Shown piece after piece: positions 8,331 through 18,685 of a stretch of 64,000 bases of DNA. Below the pieces are notes generated by a model. The model saw nothing but the letters and a program-made list of their open reading frames with translations, was not told where the DNA came from and made no database searches. The first letter of the stretch is position 1. Each line of letters begins with the position of its first letter. The DNA lies in NCBI RefSeq assembly GCF_900116615.1, contig NZ_FPBF01000003.1:620001-684000 (forward strand). Direction: 5' to 3'. Made by a program: the position numbers and the translations under genes. The DNA comes from Algoriphagus locisalis (GTDB lineage Bacteria; Bacteroidota; Bacteroidia; Cytophagales; Cyclobacteriaceae).

Positions 8331-9791
8331 TTGATCCTCAAGAAACCAAATATCCTTTATTTCTCAATACTCTTTTTAGCTCTATATCTAAAGTCTAGTG
8401 ATAATAGAAGCTATGCACAAGGAGACACTTCTTTTGCGCCGGCTAGTACTACCACTCCGGATAGCGTGAGAATAAACAATATTTTTATAGTTGGGAATGA
8501 AAAAACAAGGAAAAGCGTAATTCTGAGAGAGTTGGATTTCACGACTGACTTTTATTACGATTGGAACACTTTTTTGGAAATTCTGATTGCTGATCAGAAG
8601 AAAATCTATAACCTAAGACTGTTCACTTCAGTAGAAATCACCCCCCTTTTGACTGGAGATGATGAGGCAGAAATCCTCATTACTGTTAAAGAGCGCTGGT
8701 ATATCGTCCCTCAAATAATTTTCCAGCTTGCCGATAGAAACTTCTCAGAATGGTGGACCAACCAAAACCGGGACTTCTCCAGAGTAAACTATGGATTAAG
8801 ACTCAGCCACAGCAATGTGGGAGGGAGAAATGAAAAAATGAAATTTGCTGGTCAGCTAGGTTTTACTAAAGCGCTGGATTTGCAATACAGCAAACCTTAC
8901 ATTGACAAAAACCAAAAACATGGGCTCGCCGCTCAGCTTACATTTAAGGAAAATAAGACTATCCCAATTCGGTCTGAATACAACAAGCAAGTATTCTTTA
9001 CGAATGAAAACGAAGATATAATCAGGAAAAGCTTTGCTGCGGCATTGAGATATACCTACCGAAGGAGCTATTATAATTACCACTTCCTGACGGTCGGATA
9101 TAGTGGCACCTGGGTAAGCGATGATGTGTTGGCAGAAAACCCCAACTATTTTCAGCAAAACTCAAATAAGCTGCGCTATGCATTTGCTACTTACACGTTT
9201 CGTCACGATCGCAGAGACAATGTATCCTATGCCACTGATGGGGAATTACTTGATCTTTCCATTACAAAATATGGCATAATCTTCACCGAAGAACTTGATG
9301 AGGTAGAAATAAACATCACTGCCAACAAGTATTTTAAGATTTCTGACAAATTCCACTTTAACACTGGATTGACTGCCGATTGGTTCTTAAGCACCAACCA
9401 ACCCTACACATTAGTCCGAGGCATAGGTTACAGCCCAAATTTCGTTCGTGGGTATGAGCTAAACGTAATCGAAGGACAACAACTCTATGTGCATAAAAAT
9501 AGCTTTAGATGGAAATTTGTGGACTGGGAAATCGACATTTCAAACCTGGTAAAACTAGAGCAATTCAGCACGATCCCAATCCGCTTGTACCTTAGCGCTA
9601 ATTTCGATCATGGCTACGTGAAGGATAGAAATAATATTCCTGAAAACTCCCGATTGGCAAATAAATACCTGATGGGTTATGGTACTGGAATCGACTTAAT
9701 CGGCTTCTATGATTCTGTCTTACGATTCGAATATTCCTTGAACAACAGCCGAGAAGGAAACTTCTTTTTCAACTTCTCCACTCCTTTCTAA
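8331..9791 (+). CDS. Outer-membrane beta-barrel protein with one POTRA domain (BamA/Omp85-like)
   Basis: The 486-residue protein has a hydrophobic signal-like N-terminus, then a single POTRA-like domain (about residues 45-115: RINNIFIVGNEKTRKSVILR and a RWYIVP ending), then alternating beta strands to the C-terminus. This resembles short Omp85-superfamily proteins that assemble or transport outer-membrane components, and it is far shorter than BamA (~800 residues, five POTRA domains). The start is a TTG. It leads a same-strand group with a PorV/PorQ-like protein and a helix-hairpin-helix barrel protein. The exact substrate is unknown. Confidence 0.75.
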   Translation: MILKKPNILYFSILFLALYLKSSDNRSYAQGDTSFAPASTTTPDSVRINNIFIVGNEKTRKSVILRELDFTTDFYYDWNTFLEILIADQKKIYNLRLFTSVEITPLLTGDDEAEILITVKERWYIVPQIIFQLADRNFSEWWTNQNRDFSRVNYGLRLSHSNVGGRNEKMKFAGQLGFTKALDLQYSKPYIDKNQKHGLAAQLTFKENKTIPIRSEYNKQVFFTNENEDIIRKSFAAALRYTYRRSYYNYHFLTVGYSGTWVSDDVLAENPNYFQQNSNKLRYAFATYTFRHDRRDNVSYATDGELLDLSITKYGIIFTEELDEVEINITANKYFKISDKFHFNTGLTADWFLSTNQPYTLVRGIGYSPNFVRGYELNVIEGQQLYVHKNSFRWKFVDWEIDISNLVKLEQFSTIPIRLYLSANFDHGYVKDRNNIPENSRLANKYLMGYGTGIDLIGFYDSVLRFEYSLNNSREGNFFFNFSTPF

Positions 9792-9875
9792 CCCCAAGGA
9801 TTAAAAAAATATTACTTAGTAGGGTTGATAATCAAGTTTTTAACTAAATTAGTTAAGGCTTTTTTCTCAACCTAT

Positions 9876-10697
9876 ATGAAGCAACTGATTTTTTTCTGCT
9901 TCCTGTTTGGTCTGCCTTTCTTGGCAAAAGCTCAAACAGATCCCCTTACGCAGGTTCATGGCGCACGAAGCCAAGCCATGGGAAATCTACGGGTACATGG
10001 GATGGATACTTGGAGTTATTTCAATAATCCCGGCGGTCTGGCGAAACTGGAATCATCAGGAATCTCTGCCGGATATGACCTTAGATTCGGGCTAAAAGAA
10101 CTTAGTACAGTAGATCTAGTTGGAGCTTGGAAAATCAAGGCAGGAACACTTGGATTTGGCCTCACCCGATATGGGGGAAAACTATTCAATCAGCAATCCC
10201 TAGGATTGGCGTTCGCAAATCAATTAGGAATAGTAAGTTTAGGTGGAAAATTAGAATGGTTTCAAACCCAAATTGAAGGATTTGGGAGTGGAAGTAGCCT
10301 AATCTTCAGCCTTGGAGGAATGGCAGAACTCAGTCCCAACTTTTCTATTGGAGCCAGTATCTCAAACCTCAGTAGATCCAAACTCTCAAAAGACTCGGAA
10401 ACAGGATTACCCACTGGTATAAGCTTAGGAATTTTCTATTTGCCCATAAACCAACTTCAAATTCATCTTGAAGTAGAGAAGGATATTCAAATCAAACCTG
10501 TCGTCAAAGCAGGTTTAGAATACGGTATTAAAGAATGGATATTCCTTAGAACAGGCATCAACAGCAACCCAAGCAGGTTGTATTTCGGGATTGGACTCAA
10601 ATCAAATAGAATGAGTTTGGACTATGCCTATGGTCAAAATCAGGCACTGGGAAGCACTAATCATATAAGTTTAGGATACTCATTTAGTGAAAAATGA
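9876..10697 (+). CDS. PorV/PorQ-like outer-membrane beta-barrel protein
   Basis: About 273 residues with a signal peptide (MKQLIFFCFLFGLPFLAKAQ). I chose the ATG at 9876 because the longer frame adds 17 residues that disrupt the signal. The mature start (GARSQAMGNLRV...FNNPGGLA) resembles PorV/PorQ and FadL-type outer-membrane proteins, with alternating strands through the rest. PorQ and PorV act in or near the type IX secretion system, but this family is broad and a T9SS role is not shown. The stop overlaps the next ATG by four bases, so the pair is probably translationally coupled. Confidence 0.65.
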   Translation: MKQLIFFCFLFGLPFLAKAQTDPLTQVHGARSQAMGNLRVHGMDTWSYFNNPGGLAKLESSGISAGYDLRFGLKELSTVDLVGAWKIKAGTLGFGLTRYGGKLFNQQSLGLAFANQLGIVSLGGKLEWFQTQIEGFGSGSSLIFSLGGMAELSPNFSIGASISNLSRSKLSKDSETGLPTGISLGIFYLPINQLQIHLEVEKDIQIKPVVKAGLEYGIKEWIFLRTGINSNPSRLYFGIGLKSNRMSLDYAYGQNQALGSTNHISLGYSFSEK

Positions 10698-12796
10698 AGC
10701 CTATAATTCTCATAGTGCTCCTTTCATGCTGCCTTGCGTTCTCATCCTATGCCCAGCAACCGCCTCAGAAAGAAATTGATCTGGAGTCATTTATGGAGCG
10801 ACTTTTCCCAGTGCAAGATGAGGACATAGATTATGAATCAATTTATGAAGTGCTACTCCAATTATATCTAAATCCTATTGATATCAATCGGGCAAATGCT
10901 GAAGTCTTAGCCGCAAGCTATCTACTAGATCCCAGCCAAATCACAAATTTGATTAGCTATCGAGACAAATTTGGACCTTTGATTTCGCTCTACGAACTCC
11001 AAGCGGTACCAGGTTTTGATATCAAAACAATCGAGCAAGTACTTCCATTTTTAACTTTAGGAGCTGGTACCTCAAACCAAACTCAAACCTTTTGGAAGCG
11101 GATTATAACTGAGGAACAAGCTTATTTCCTACTTCGTCATCGCAGAACTTGGGAAACCCGAAAAGGATTTACACCAGCTGACACAAGTTCTACAGGGAGG
11201 ATTTCAAGTCGCTACTTGGGAGATCCAAACGAATTCTATCTCAGGTTTCGGGTCCAACATGCTCGGGATTTCAGTCTTGGGTTTACTTTAGATAAAGATC
11301 CTGGTGAGCAGTTTATCTGGGATGGAAAAACCGCACGATATGGGTTTAACTTTTTCTCATTTCACTTCACGAAGTATTATGTGGGAAAATGGAAAACCAT
11401 CGCTTTGGGTGACTTCCAAGCACAATTTGGTCAAGGCTTGGTATTCGGAGCTGGATATTCATTAGGAAAAGGCTCTGAGACAGTTCCAACTGTGAGGAGA
11501 AGTAGCGTTGGAATTCTACCTTATACCGCGGCATTAGAATTTGGCTTTTTCCGCGGAGCCGGTCTTACTTATCAAAGTGGCAATTGGCAAAGCAGTCTAA
11601 TAGCTTCCTATGCTCCCAGAGATGGTCGCGCCGCTGCTAGCTTAGATACGTTGACTTCAGAAGATCTGACGATTAATTCATTCAACCAAAGTGGTCTCCA
11701 TCGAACGGAAAGTGAACTTGGCACAAAAAATCAATTTCGGGAATTGAGTCTAGGTGGTAACATCCAGTATTCTTCCACATCGGGAAAATTGCAAGCTGGC
11801 ACAAACTACTTATTCACAAAGTTTAATCATCCTTGGATCAAGGCACCTACACTCTATAATCAATTTGATTTTGCAGGGCAAAGCAATAGCGTAGGAAGTC
11901 TCTATTTGAGCTATAACTGGAAAAACTTTTTCCTTTTTGGAGAATCCGCCCTATCCCAATCTGGAGGAAAAGGCAACGTGATTGGGTTTGTCTCCAGCTT
12001 AAGTAAGCAAGTTGATTTTTCATTGTTGTGGAGAAAATACGAAAAGGATTTTCATAGCTTCTATGCAAATGCATTCGCTGAAAGCACTCGGCCAGCCAAT
12101 GAACAGGGAGTTTATCTAGGAATCCAGATCAAACCAATTCCCAAATGGAAAATCAATGTCTATTACGATTTCTTCAGATTTCCTTGGATGAGATATCGGG
12201 TTTATGCGCCTTCGAGTGGATACGAATGGCTCACAAGAATTAGTTTCCAGCCCAATCGAAACCTCACGGCATTTTTCCAAATCAGAGAAGAACAAAAAGA
12301 CAGGAATTTATCGGATTCTGGCGAACCATCTCTCCCCTACCAAGTTAGGCCATTAAACAAAATCAATGGACTATTGAGTTTAGAATATCAGGTCAGCAAA
12401 GCCTTCTTTTTCAGATCCAGAATTCTCTTTAGTCGGGTAAATTACAATTCGAAAAAAACATCAGGTTTCATGGTACTTCAGGATGCCCAATACAGTTTCA
12501 ATAAATTCAGATTGACTGGAAGAGTAGCCCTTTTTGAAACAGATGATTATGACACAAGAATCTATGCTTTTGAAAACAATGTATTGTGGACTTTCTCTAT
12601 TCCAGCCTTTGCGGGACAGGGAATGCGTACCTATCTAGTAGGCCAATATCAAATCAATTCACAAATCACTACCTATGTTAGATTTTCTAGAACGGCATAT
12701 ACTGACCGAGAAAAGATCAGTTCTGGGCTACAAGAAATTGATGGCGCAAGACAAACTGAAACCACATTCTTGATTCGATACATGCTACATCGCTAA
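10694..12796 (+). CDS. Helix-hairpin-helix domain outer-membrane protein
   Basis: A 700-residue secreted protein: a signal peptide (residues 1-20, ending SSYAQ), a helix-hairpin-helix region at about residues 55-118 (NPIDINRANAEVLA and FGPLISLYELQAVPGF, ComEA-like), then ~580 residues rich in alternating aromatic beta strands, suggesting a barrel. In ComEA the HhH motif binds DNA. Here the location outside the cytoplasm makes a role in DNA contact possible but unproven. It overlaps the preceding PorV/PorQ-like gene by four bases (ATGA), implying joint function. No such protein has a role that I can name with certainty. Confidence 0.72.
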   Translation: MKPIILIVLLSCCLAFSSYAQQPPQKEIDLESFMERLFPVQDEDIDYESIYEVLLQLYLNPIDINRANAEVLAASYLLDPSQITNLISYRDKFGPLISLYELQAVPGFDIKTIEQVLPFLTLGAGTSNQTQTFWKRIITEEQAYFLLRHRRTWETRKGFTPADTSSTGRISSRYLGDPNEFYLRFRVQHARDFSLGFTLDKDPGEQFIWDGKTARYGFNFFSFHFTKYYVGKWKTIALGDFQAQFGQGLVFGAGYSLGKGSETVPTVRRSSVGILPYTAALEFGFFRGAGLTYQSGNWQSSLIASYAPRDGRAAASLDTLTSEDLTINSFNQSGLHRTESELGTKNQFRELSLGGNIQYSSTSGKLQAGTNYLFTKFNHPWIKAPTLYNQFDFAGQSNSVGSLYLSYNWKNFFLFGESALSQSGGKGNVIGFVSSLSKQVDFSLLWRKYEKDFHSFYANAFAESTRPANEQGVYLGIQIKPIPKWKINVYYDFFRFPWMRYRVYAPSSGYEWLTRISFQPNRNLTAFFQIREEQKDRNLSDSGEPSLPYQVRPLNKINGLLSLEYQVSKAFFFRSRILFSRVNYNSKKTSGFMVLQDAQYSFNKFRLTGRVALFETDDYDTRIYAFENNVLWTFSIPAFAGQGMRTYLVGQYQINSQITTYVRFSRTAYTDREKISSGLQEIDGARQTETTFLIRYMLHR

Positions 12797-12861
12797 ATTT
12801 CCATCAATGGTATGTGCAACAGCCTCTTTTTTGATAATTTGTACTCAAACTACCAACCCCT

Positions 12862-15291
12862 ATGAGAAAACACCTACTAGTAATTATAATCTCGCTCTTT
12901 TCGCTAAATGCTGGTTTTGCCCAAAACCTTGATTTGAGTAAAATGAGTAAGAAAGATGGATTCATCCCTTTTTATTTAGATGAAGAAAAAGGAAAGATTT
13001 ACCTCGAAGTTGATAAGCTGGAATGGGAATTCCTCTATGTCAATTCGCTGACTGCTGGAATTGGATCAAATGACATTGGACTAGATCGTGGACAGCTCGG
13101 TGACACCAGAATTGTGGAGTTCAGGAAATCTGGAAACAAGCTTTTCCTGGTTCATAAGAATTATGATTTCAGAGCTTATTCCGATAATCCAGCTGAAGTT
13201 CAATCCATCAAAGATGCCTTTGCAGAATCCATTCTTTGGGGATTTGAAATCGCACAGAAGGACGGGGAAAAGCTGATCGTGGATGCCACGAACTTTTATC
13301 TTCAGGATGCTCATGGAGTTGGTGAAACGTTAACAAGAAGTCGCCAGGGATCATTCAGGGTAGATGCTAGCCGTTCTGGGTTGTATGCCCCAATGACCAA
13401 AAATTTCCCTCAAAACACGGAAGTTGAGATGACCATAACACTCACTGGTCAGGCTACAGGTGGGAATCTAAGATCTGTGACTCCTTCACCGGATGCTGTG
13501 ACTGTTCGCCAGCGCCATTCGTTTATAGAACTTCCTGATGATAAGTACGAGCCTCGGGAATTTGATCCTCGGGCTGGTTTTGGAAGTATTTCCTACATGG
13601 ATTTCACCACACCGATCTCGGAACCAATCTTGAAGAGATTCATCGCCCGCCATAGATTGGAGAAGAAAGATCCAACTGCGGCCATGTCCGAAGCTGTAGA
13701 ACCAATTGTTTATTATTTGGATCGTGGTACGCCTGAGCCGGTAGCTTCAGCATTGATCGAAGGAGGAAACTGGTGGAACCAAGCTTTCGAAGCTGCAGGA
13801 TTTATCGATGCATTTCGAGTTGAACTGGCACCGGAAGGGATGGATCTAATGGACGTGCGGTACAATGTAATTCAATGGGTTCACCGCTCTACCCGTGGCT
13901 GGTCATACGGCGCAAGTGTGCGTGATCCACGTACTGGCGAGATTCTAAAAGGACATGTTTCCTTAGGTTCCTTGCGCGTGAGACAGGATTATTTAATAGC
14001 CCAGGGGCTATTGCAGCCATTCGAAGATGGTGCTCCGGCTAATCCAAAAATGCTAGAACTTGCCGTAGCCAGACTGAAGCAGCTTTCTGCGCATGAAATA
14101 GGTCATACTATTGGACTGGCCCACAGCTATGCGACTTCAGCGGACAACCGTTCCTCGGTGATGGATTACCCATATCCACTGATTACAGAAACAGCGGATG
14201 GTGAGCTTGACCTAAGTAATGCTTATGATGATAAAATCGGCGATTGGGATAAATGGGCGATCAAATACGGATATGCTGTGACTCCTGCTGGGCAAGATGA
14301 AGCTGCATTTCTCAAAAAGACTTTAGAAGATACGTATGATGCAGGTCATCAATTTATCACAGATTCAGACTCCAGAGCGCAAAACGGAGCACATCCCACT
14401 TCTCATCTATGGGACAATGGAGTATCGGCATCTGAGGAATTGACCCGAATGCTGAAATTGAGAGAAAATCGCATGAAAACTTTCGGTTTGAATGCCATCC
14501 CGGAAGGACAACCTCATGCCTTGCTGGAAGAAGTATTTGTGCCACTTTATTTGATGCACAGATACCAAATAGAGGCTACGAGCAAATTAATTGGCGGTGT
14601 GGATTATAGGTACCGAGTAAAAGGCGACAATCAGCCAAATCACGGTTGGGTACATTCAGGTGATCAAGAAGCAGCTTTGAATGCACTTCTACTTACGATC
14701 TCCCCAGATCAACTTCGTGTTCCAGATCACATTCTCAAGCTGATTCCACCACGCCCATTCGGATACGGTAGAACTAGAGAAACCTTTGTCTCAAGAGTCA
14801 GCCCGATCTTTGACCCTATTGCACCGGCGGAAACTATCGTTGACCTGACCTTCGATTTCATGCTGGATGGAGCGAGAATAAGTCGAGTTTACTTACAGCA
14901 TTTACAGCAAAGCAATCTTTTCGGATTTAATGAGATGTTGACTACTATAGAAGACCAAATTTTCCTGACTCCAAAGAACGAGGATATCAATCTAGAAATC
15001 GCACTCATGACGCAGTCAAAATACGTAGATCATTTGATCGCTCTGGCAAAAAATGCAGATGTATCCAACACTATCCGAGCTATTTCAAGATCAAGACTGG
15101 GAAACCTTGCCAATACAAAAGGGCAAGCTGATCAGGGATGGGATGCTGCTGCACAGCATAGCAATTACCTTGGTGAAAAGATTAAAAACTTCTTAACTCT
15201 TCCAGAAGAACTTGTTCCCCAAGAAACCTTGAAAGCACCAGACGGCTCTCCTATCGGTATGGATGCCATGAGTTGTGACTTGGACTATTGA
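12862..15291 (+). CDS. Secreted zinc-dependent metalloprotease (DUF5117/DUF4953 type)
   Basis: An 809-residue protein with a signal peptide ending AGFAQ. The metzincin zinc site SAHEIGHTIGLAHSY (HExxHxxGxxH, near residue 411) is followed ~15 residues later by the Met-turn SVMDYP. Large N- and C-terminal regions match the Bacteroidota family often named zinc-dependent metalloprotease with DUF5117 and DUF4953 domains. It probably cleaves peptides in the periplasm or at the surface, but the substrate is unknown. It has 65 bases of upstream gap and its own terminator, so it looks monocistronic. Confidence 0.85.
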   Translation: MRKHLLVIIISLFSLNAGFAQNLDLSKMSKKDGFIPFYLDEEKGKIYLEVDKLEWEFLYVNSLTAGIGSNDIGLDRGQLGDTRIVEFRKSGNKLFLVHKNYDFRAYSDNPAEVQSIKDAFAESILWGFEIAQKDGEKLIVDATNFYLQDAHGVGETLTRSRQGSFRVDASRSGLYAPMTKNFPQNTEVEMTITLTGQATGGNLRSVTPSPDAVTVRQRHSFIELPDDKYEPREFDPRAGFGSISYMDFTTPISEPILKRFIARHRLEKKDPTAAMSEAVEPIVYYLDRGTPEPVASALIEGGNWWNQAFEAAGFIDAFRVELAPEGMDLMDVRYNVIQWVHRSTRGWSYGASVRDPRTGEILKGHVSLGSLRVRQDYLIAQGLLQPFEDGAPANPKMLELAVARLKQLSAHEIGHTIGLAHSYATSADNRSSVMDYPYPLITETADGELDLSNAYDDKIGDWDKWAIKYGYAVTPAGQDEAAFLKKTLEDTYDAGHQFITDSDSRAQNGAHPTSHLWDNGVSASEELTRMLKLRENRMKTFGLNAIPEGQPHALLEEVFVPLYLMHRYQIEATSKLIGGVDYRYRVKGDNQPNHGWVHSGDQEAALNALLLTISPDQLRVPDHILKLIPPRPFGYGRTRETFVSRVSPIFDPIAPAETIVDLTFDFMLDGARISRVYLQHLQQSNLFGFNEMLTTIEDQIFLTPKNEDINLEIALMTQSKYVDHLIALAKNADVSNTIRAISRSRLGNLANTKGQADQGWDAAAQHSNYLGEKIKNFLTLPEELVPQETLKAPDGSPIGMDAMSCDLDY

Positions 15292-15301
15292 TACTCCCTC
15301 T

Positions 15302-15341
15302 AAAATGCACTTTGGATTAAAATTCTGAAGTGCATTTTTTT
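15302..15341 (+). terminator. Rho-independent terminator after the metalloprotease gene
   Basis: Eleven-base arms (AAAATGCACTT/AAGTGCATTTT) separated by 15 bases are followed by more T residues, eleven bases after the stop. Confidence 0.75.
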
Positions 15342-15481
15342 CTTTAAATGTATTTCTCCTACGTAGCGATCACGCAATCCAACTCAAATCGGTAAATTAG
15401 CCACCGAATTGACAAAAGGAGGTCATTTAATTGAACCTTCTAGGAATGCCCCTGTTTAGATAGCCAAACGATTTTAGATTT

Positions 15482-17518
15482 ATGAATAACCCATTATTGG
15501 CAGATTTTGCCACGCCATTTGACACTGCTCCATTTGACCAAATCACCCCAGATCACTTTCTTCCTGCCATCAAATCAGCAATAGCCGAAGCAAAACAGGA
15601 TATAGAAAACATCAAATCCCAAGCTCTTCCAACTTTTGAAAATACGATAGAAGCACTGGACGGTTCAGGCAAAAGGCTCGGAATCATTGCCGGAATATTT
15701 TTCAACCTGAATTCTGCGGAAACCAATGAAGAAATCCAATCCCTAGCTCGGGAGATTTCTCCACTGCTCACCGAACATGGCAATGACATCCTTCTGGATC
15801 AAGTGCTTTTCCAGCGGGTAGCGCAGGTTTTTGAGGAAAAAGAACAATTGGCATTAAATGCGGAGCAAGCCACTTTACTGGAAAAAACTTACAAATCATT
15901 CGTAAGAAACGGAGCAAAACTTACAGGAGAGAAAGCCGAGCAATTAAGAAAAATAGATCAGGAGCTAGCTCAAACCTCCTTGCAATTTGGCGAAAATGTA
16001 TTGGCCGAGACCAACAAATTTATCCATTTCGTAGCTAATGAATCTGATCTCGATGGATTGCCTGATGGGATCAAAGAAGCCGCTGCGCAAATAGCTGAAG
16101 AAAAAGGGCACCCCGGAAAATGGGCTTTTACACTGGACTATCCCAGCTATATTCCTGCAATGACCTATGCCAAAAACAGGGAGTTGCGTGAAACACTTTT
16201 TATGGCTAACGGCACCAAATGTGCAAAAGGTGATGAACTTGACAATCAAGAAATCATCAAAAAAGTCCTGAAACTTCGACATGATAGGGCTACACTCTTG
16301 GGATATAAAAGTCACGCTGATTTCGTACTTGAAGAGCGTATGGCCAAAAGTCCAAATCAGGTGCTTTCCTTTTTGGATGCTTTACTGGAAAAAGCCAAGC
16401 CCAAAGGTGTCTCTGAATTGAAAGAATTAACAGAATTTGCCAATAAACTTGACGGGATTTCTGAATTAAAAAAATGGGACTTTGCCTATTATTCCGAACT
16501 TCTTAAAAAGGAGAAATATTCGCTAGATGACGAATTGTTAAGACCTTATTTCCAGTTGGAAAAAGTGATCGATGGCGTATTCCAAACAGCACAAAAGCTC
16601 TTTGGCATCACCTTCACTCCAGCGCCAGCAATCCCGCTTTACCATAAGGATGTAACGGCCTACGAAGTCAAAGACAAGGATGGGAAGTACCTTTCAGTAT
16701 TTTATGCTGACTTTTTCCCTCGCCCAGGCAAAAGAAATGGCGCTTGGATGACTAGTTACAAAGGACAAAGCATCAAAGGTGGTAAGAATATTCGCCCGCA
16801 TGTCTCTATCGTATGCAATTTCACCAAGCCAACAAAGTCAAAGCCGAGCTTACTGACATTCAATGAAGTGACTACACTCTTCCATGAATTTGGACATGCT
16901 CTTCACGGCATGATGGCAAAAGGTACTTATGAGTCACTTTCAGGAACAAGTGTATTTTGGGACTTTGTGGAACTTCCATCTCAGATTTTCGAAAACTGGT
17001 GCTACGAAAAAGAGTGTTTGGATCTTTTTGCGAAGCACTATGAAACAGGAGAAAAAATTCCTGAAGATCTGATCGAGAAAATCAAAAAGGCATCAAACTT
17101 CCAACAAGGCTATCAAACCTTGCGACAGATTAGTTTTGGGCTTTTAGATATGGCCTATCATAGCCAGGATCCAAGTGAGATTACGAGTATTTCTGACTTT
17201 GAGGGAAAAGTAATGAAGCCAACAGATTTATTACCGAAAGTGCCCGGAACGCTAATGAGCACATCTTTTTCACATATTTTCCAAGGCGGCTATTCATCTG
17301 GTTATTACAGCTATAAATGGGCGGAGGTACTGGATGCAGATGCATTCGAGCTGTTTCAAGAGAAAGGGGTATTTGACAAGGCAACGGCTGATTCATTTGT
17401 CAAAAATGTGCTTGCGGCTGGAGGAAGTGAACACCCCTCAATTCTCTACAAGCGTTTCCGTGGGAGAGAACCAAAGCAAGATGCCTTGTTGAAAAGAGCT
17501 GGCTTGATTTCAGGATAA
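15482..17518 (+). CDS. M3 family zinc peptidase (Dcp-like peptidyl-dipeptidase/oligopeptidase)
   Basis: A 678-residue peptidase of the thimet oligopeptidase family, which degrades short peptides. The zinc motif FHEFGHALHG lies near residue 468, followed by the usual downstream Glu and the GGYSSGYYSYKWAEV segment that closes the active site in M3 enzymes. No signal peptide is visible, so it is probably cytosolic. Length matches Dcp and OpdA (~680). It is preceded by a terminator and ~140 bases of intergenic DNA and is probably transcribed alone or with the permease gene 60 bases downstream. Confidence 0.93.
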   Translation: MNNPLLADFATPFDTAPFDQITPDHFLPAIKSAIAEAKQDIENIKSQALPTFENTIEALDGSGKRLGIIAGIFFNLNSAETNEEIQSLAREISPLLTEHGNDILLDQVLFQRVAQVFEEKEQLALNAEQATLLEKTYKSFVRNGAKLTGEKAEQLRKIDQELAQTSLQFGENVLAETNKFIHFVANESDLDGLPDGIKEAAAQIAEEKGHPGKWAFTLDYPSYIPAMTYAKNRELRETLFMANGTKCAKGDELDNQEIIKKVLKLRHDRATLLGYKSHADFVLEERMAKSPNQVLSFLDALLEKAKPKGVSELKELTEFANKLDGISELKKWDFAYYSELLKKEKYSLDDELLRPYFQLEKVIDGVFQTAQKLFGITFTPAPAIPLYHKDVTAYEVKDKDGKYLSVFYADFFPRPGKRNGAWMTSYKGQSIKGGKNIRPHVSIVCNFTKPTKSKPSLLTFNEVTTLFHEFGHALHGMMAKGTYESLSGTSVFWDFVELPSQIFENWCYEKECLDLFAKHYETGEKIPEDLIEKIKKASNFQQGYQTLRQISFGLLDMAYHSQDPSEITSISDFEGKVMKPTDLLPKVPGTLMSTSFSHIFQGGYSSGYYSYKWAEVLDADAFELFQEKGVFDKATADSFVKNVLAAGGSEHPSILYKRFRGREPKQDALLKRAGLISG

Positions 17519-17578
17519 TTTGCTTTCTTTACTTCAGGGTTTGGCTAATGAAACGCCGAACTCAAGATCTAATGCATA

Positions 17579-18685
17579 ATGGAGACTAACACATTCAACC
17601 TACCTACTTACCTTCGGGCTCTGACAGTAATGATTTTCATTATTGTACTTGTATTCTTCCTGATTGTAGGTAAAAGCCTGCTGGTTCCATTATTTATGGG
17701 AGGATTTTTTGCGATTTTATTTACACCGATTTCTATTTGGTTGGAATCAAAAAAAGTCCCCAGAATACTTTCATGCGTCATCTCTCTCCTATTGATGATT
17801 GCCTTAGTGGGAGGTTTGCTGACTTTCGTGATAGGAAATGTAGCTAGCTTTACCAAAGACTTCGATGATGTATCTGGAAGACTTACGGATTATGCTAGTG
17901 ACATCGATGAGTGGACTCTGAAAACATTTTCCTATGACCCGGCCTTGAGCGAAAAAGCCAATACGGATTATCTCAAAAATTTACTTACTGAAAACAGCTC
18001 AAGCATTGGTGACTTTGCTATGAAAACTGTGGGCTCCATGACTGGCTTGGTACTAATTCCTGTCTTCATGTTTTTCTTTCTATTGTATAGAAATCACCTC
18101 ACTGATGTGATCATTCAGATCTACAAAGACAAAGATCCTGAGCTGGTGAAAATGCGGATCGTGAGTCTCAGAAAAGTAATTCTAAGCTATATTGTGGGCG
18201 TAATAAAAGTTATGGGAATACTTGCCATCCTGAATATTACTGCCTTTTCCTTATTGGGAATCAAGCATGCAGTTTTCTTCGGGACACTCGGTGCCCTGCT
18301 CAATATTATTCCATACGTGGGGCCTTTTTTTGGTGCTATGCTGCCGATGATATACTCCTTCCTCACTAAGGACAGCTTATTTTATCCTGCAGGCGTATTG
18401 GTAAGTTATCAGATCATACAGATGATCGAAGGCAATTTTCTAACACCAAAAATTGTGGGAGGAAACGTGAACCTCAATGCCTTCATAACTTTTTTGGGAC
18501 TAATCGTAGGTGGCTCGATATGGGGTGTAGCAGGTATGATTCTCATCATCCCTGCCATGGCGATATTGCGTGAGATTTTTGATTTAAGTGAATCCACCAG
18601 CCCCTATGCTCTTCTGCTAGGTGAGGAAAAAGAGCAGGAAAAAGTAACTTCAAAAACAGAGGAAGAAGATGAAACGACCGATTGA
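17579..18685 (+). CDS. AI-2E family transporter (PerM/YdiK type)
   Basis: A 368-residue inner-membrane protein with about eight hydrophobic segments in the usual arrangement: a pair at the N-terminus, a central polar region (residues ~85-145), then clustered helices. GALLNIIPYVGPFFGAMLP is the family hallmark. Members are annotated as AI-2E exporters, but most lack a proven substrate and some act as ion/proton antiporters. The acidic, Glu-rich C-terminal tail overlaps the start of the next gene by 17 bases, suggesting coupling with the TPR lipoprotein. A second member lies at 28652-29737. Confidence 0.88.
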   Translation: METNTFNLPTYLRALTVMIFIIVLVFFLIVGKSLLVPLFMGGFFAILFTPISIWLESKKVPRILSCVISLLLMIALVGGLLTFVIGNVASFTKDFDDVSGRLTDYASDIDEWTLKTFSYDPALSEKANTDYLKNLLTENSSSIGDFAMKTVGSMTGLVLIPVFMFFFLLYRNHLTDVIIQIYKDKDPELVKMRIVSLRKVILSYIVGVIKVMGILAILNITAFSLLGIKHAVFFGTLGALLNIIPYVGPFFGAMLPMIYSFLTKDSLFYPAGVLVSYQIIQMIEGNFLTPKIVGGNVNLNAFITFLGLIVGGSIWGVAGMILIIPAMAILREIFDLSESTSPYALLLGEEKEQEKVTSKTEEEDETTD

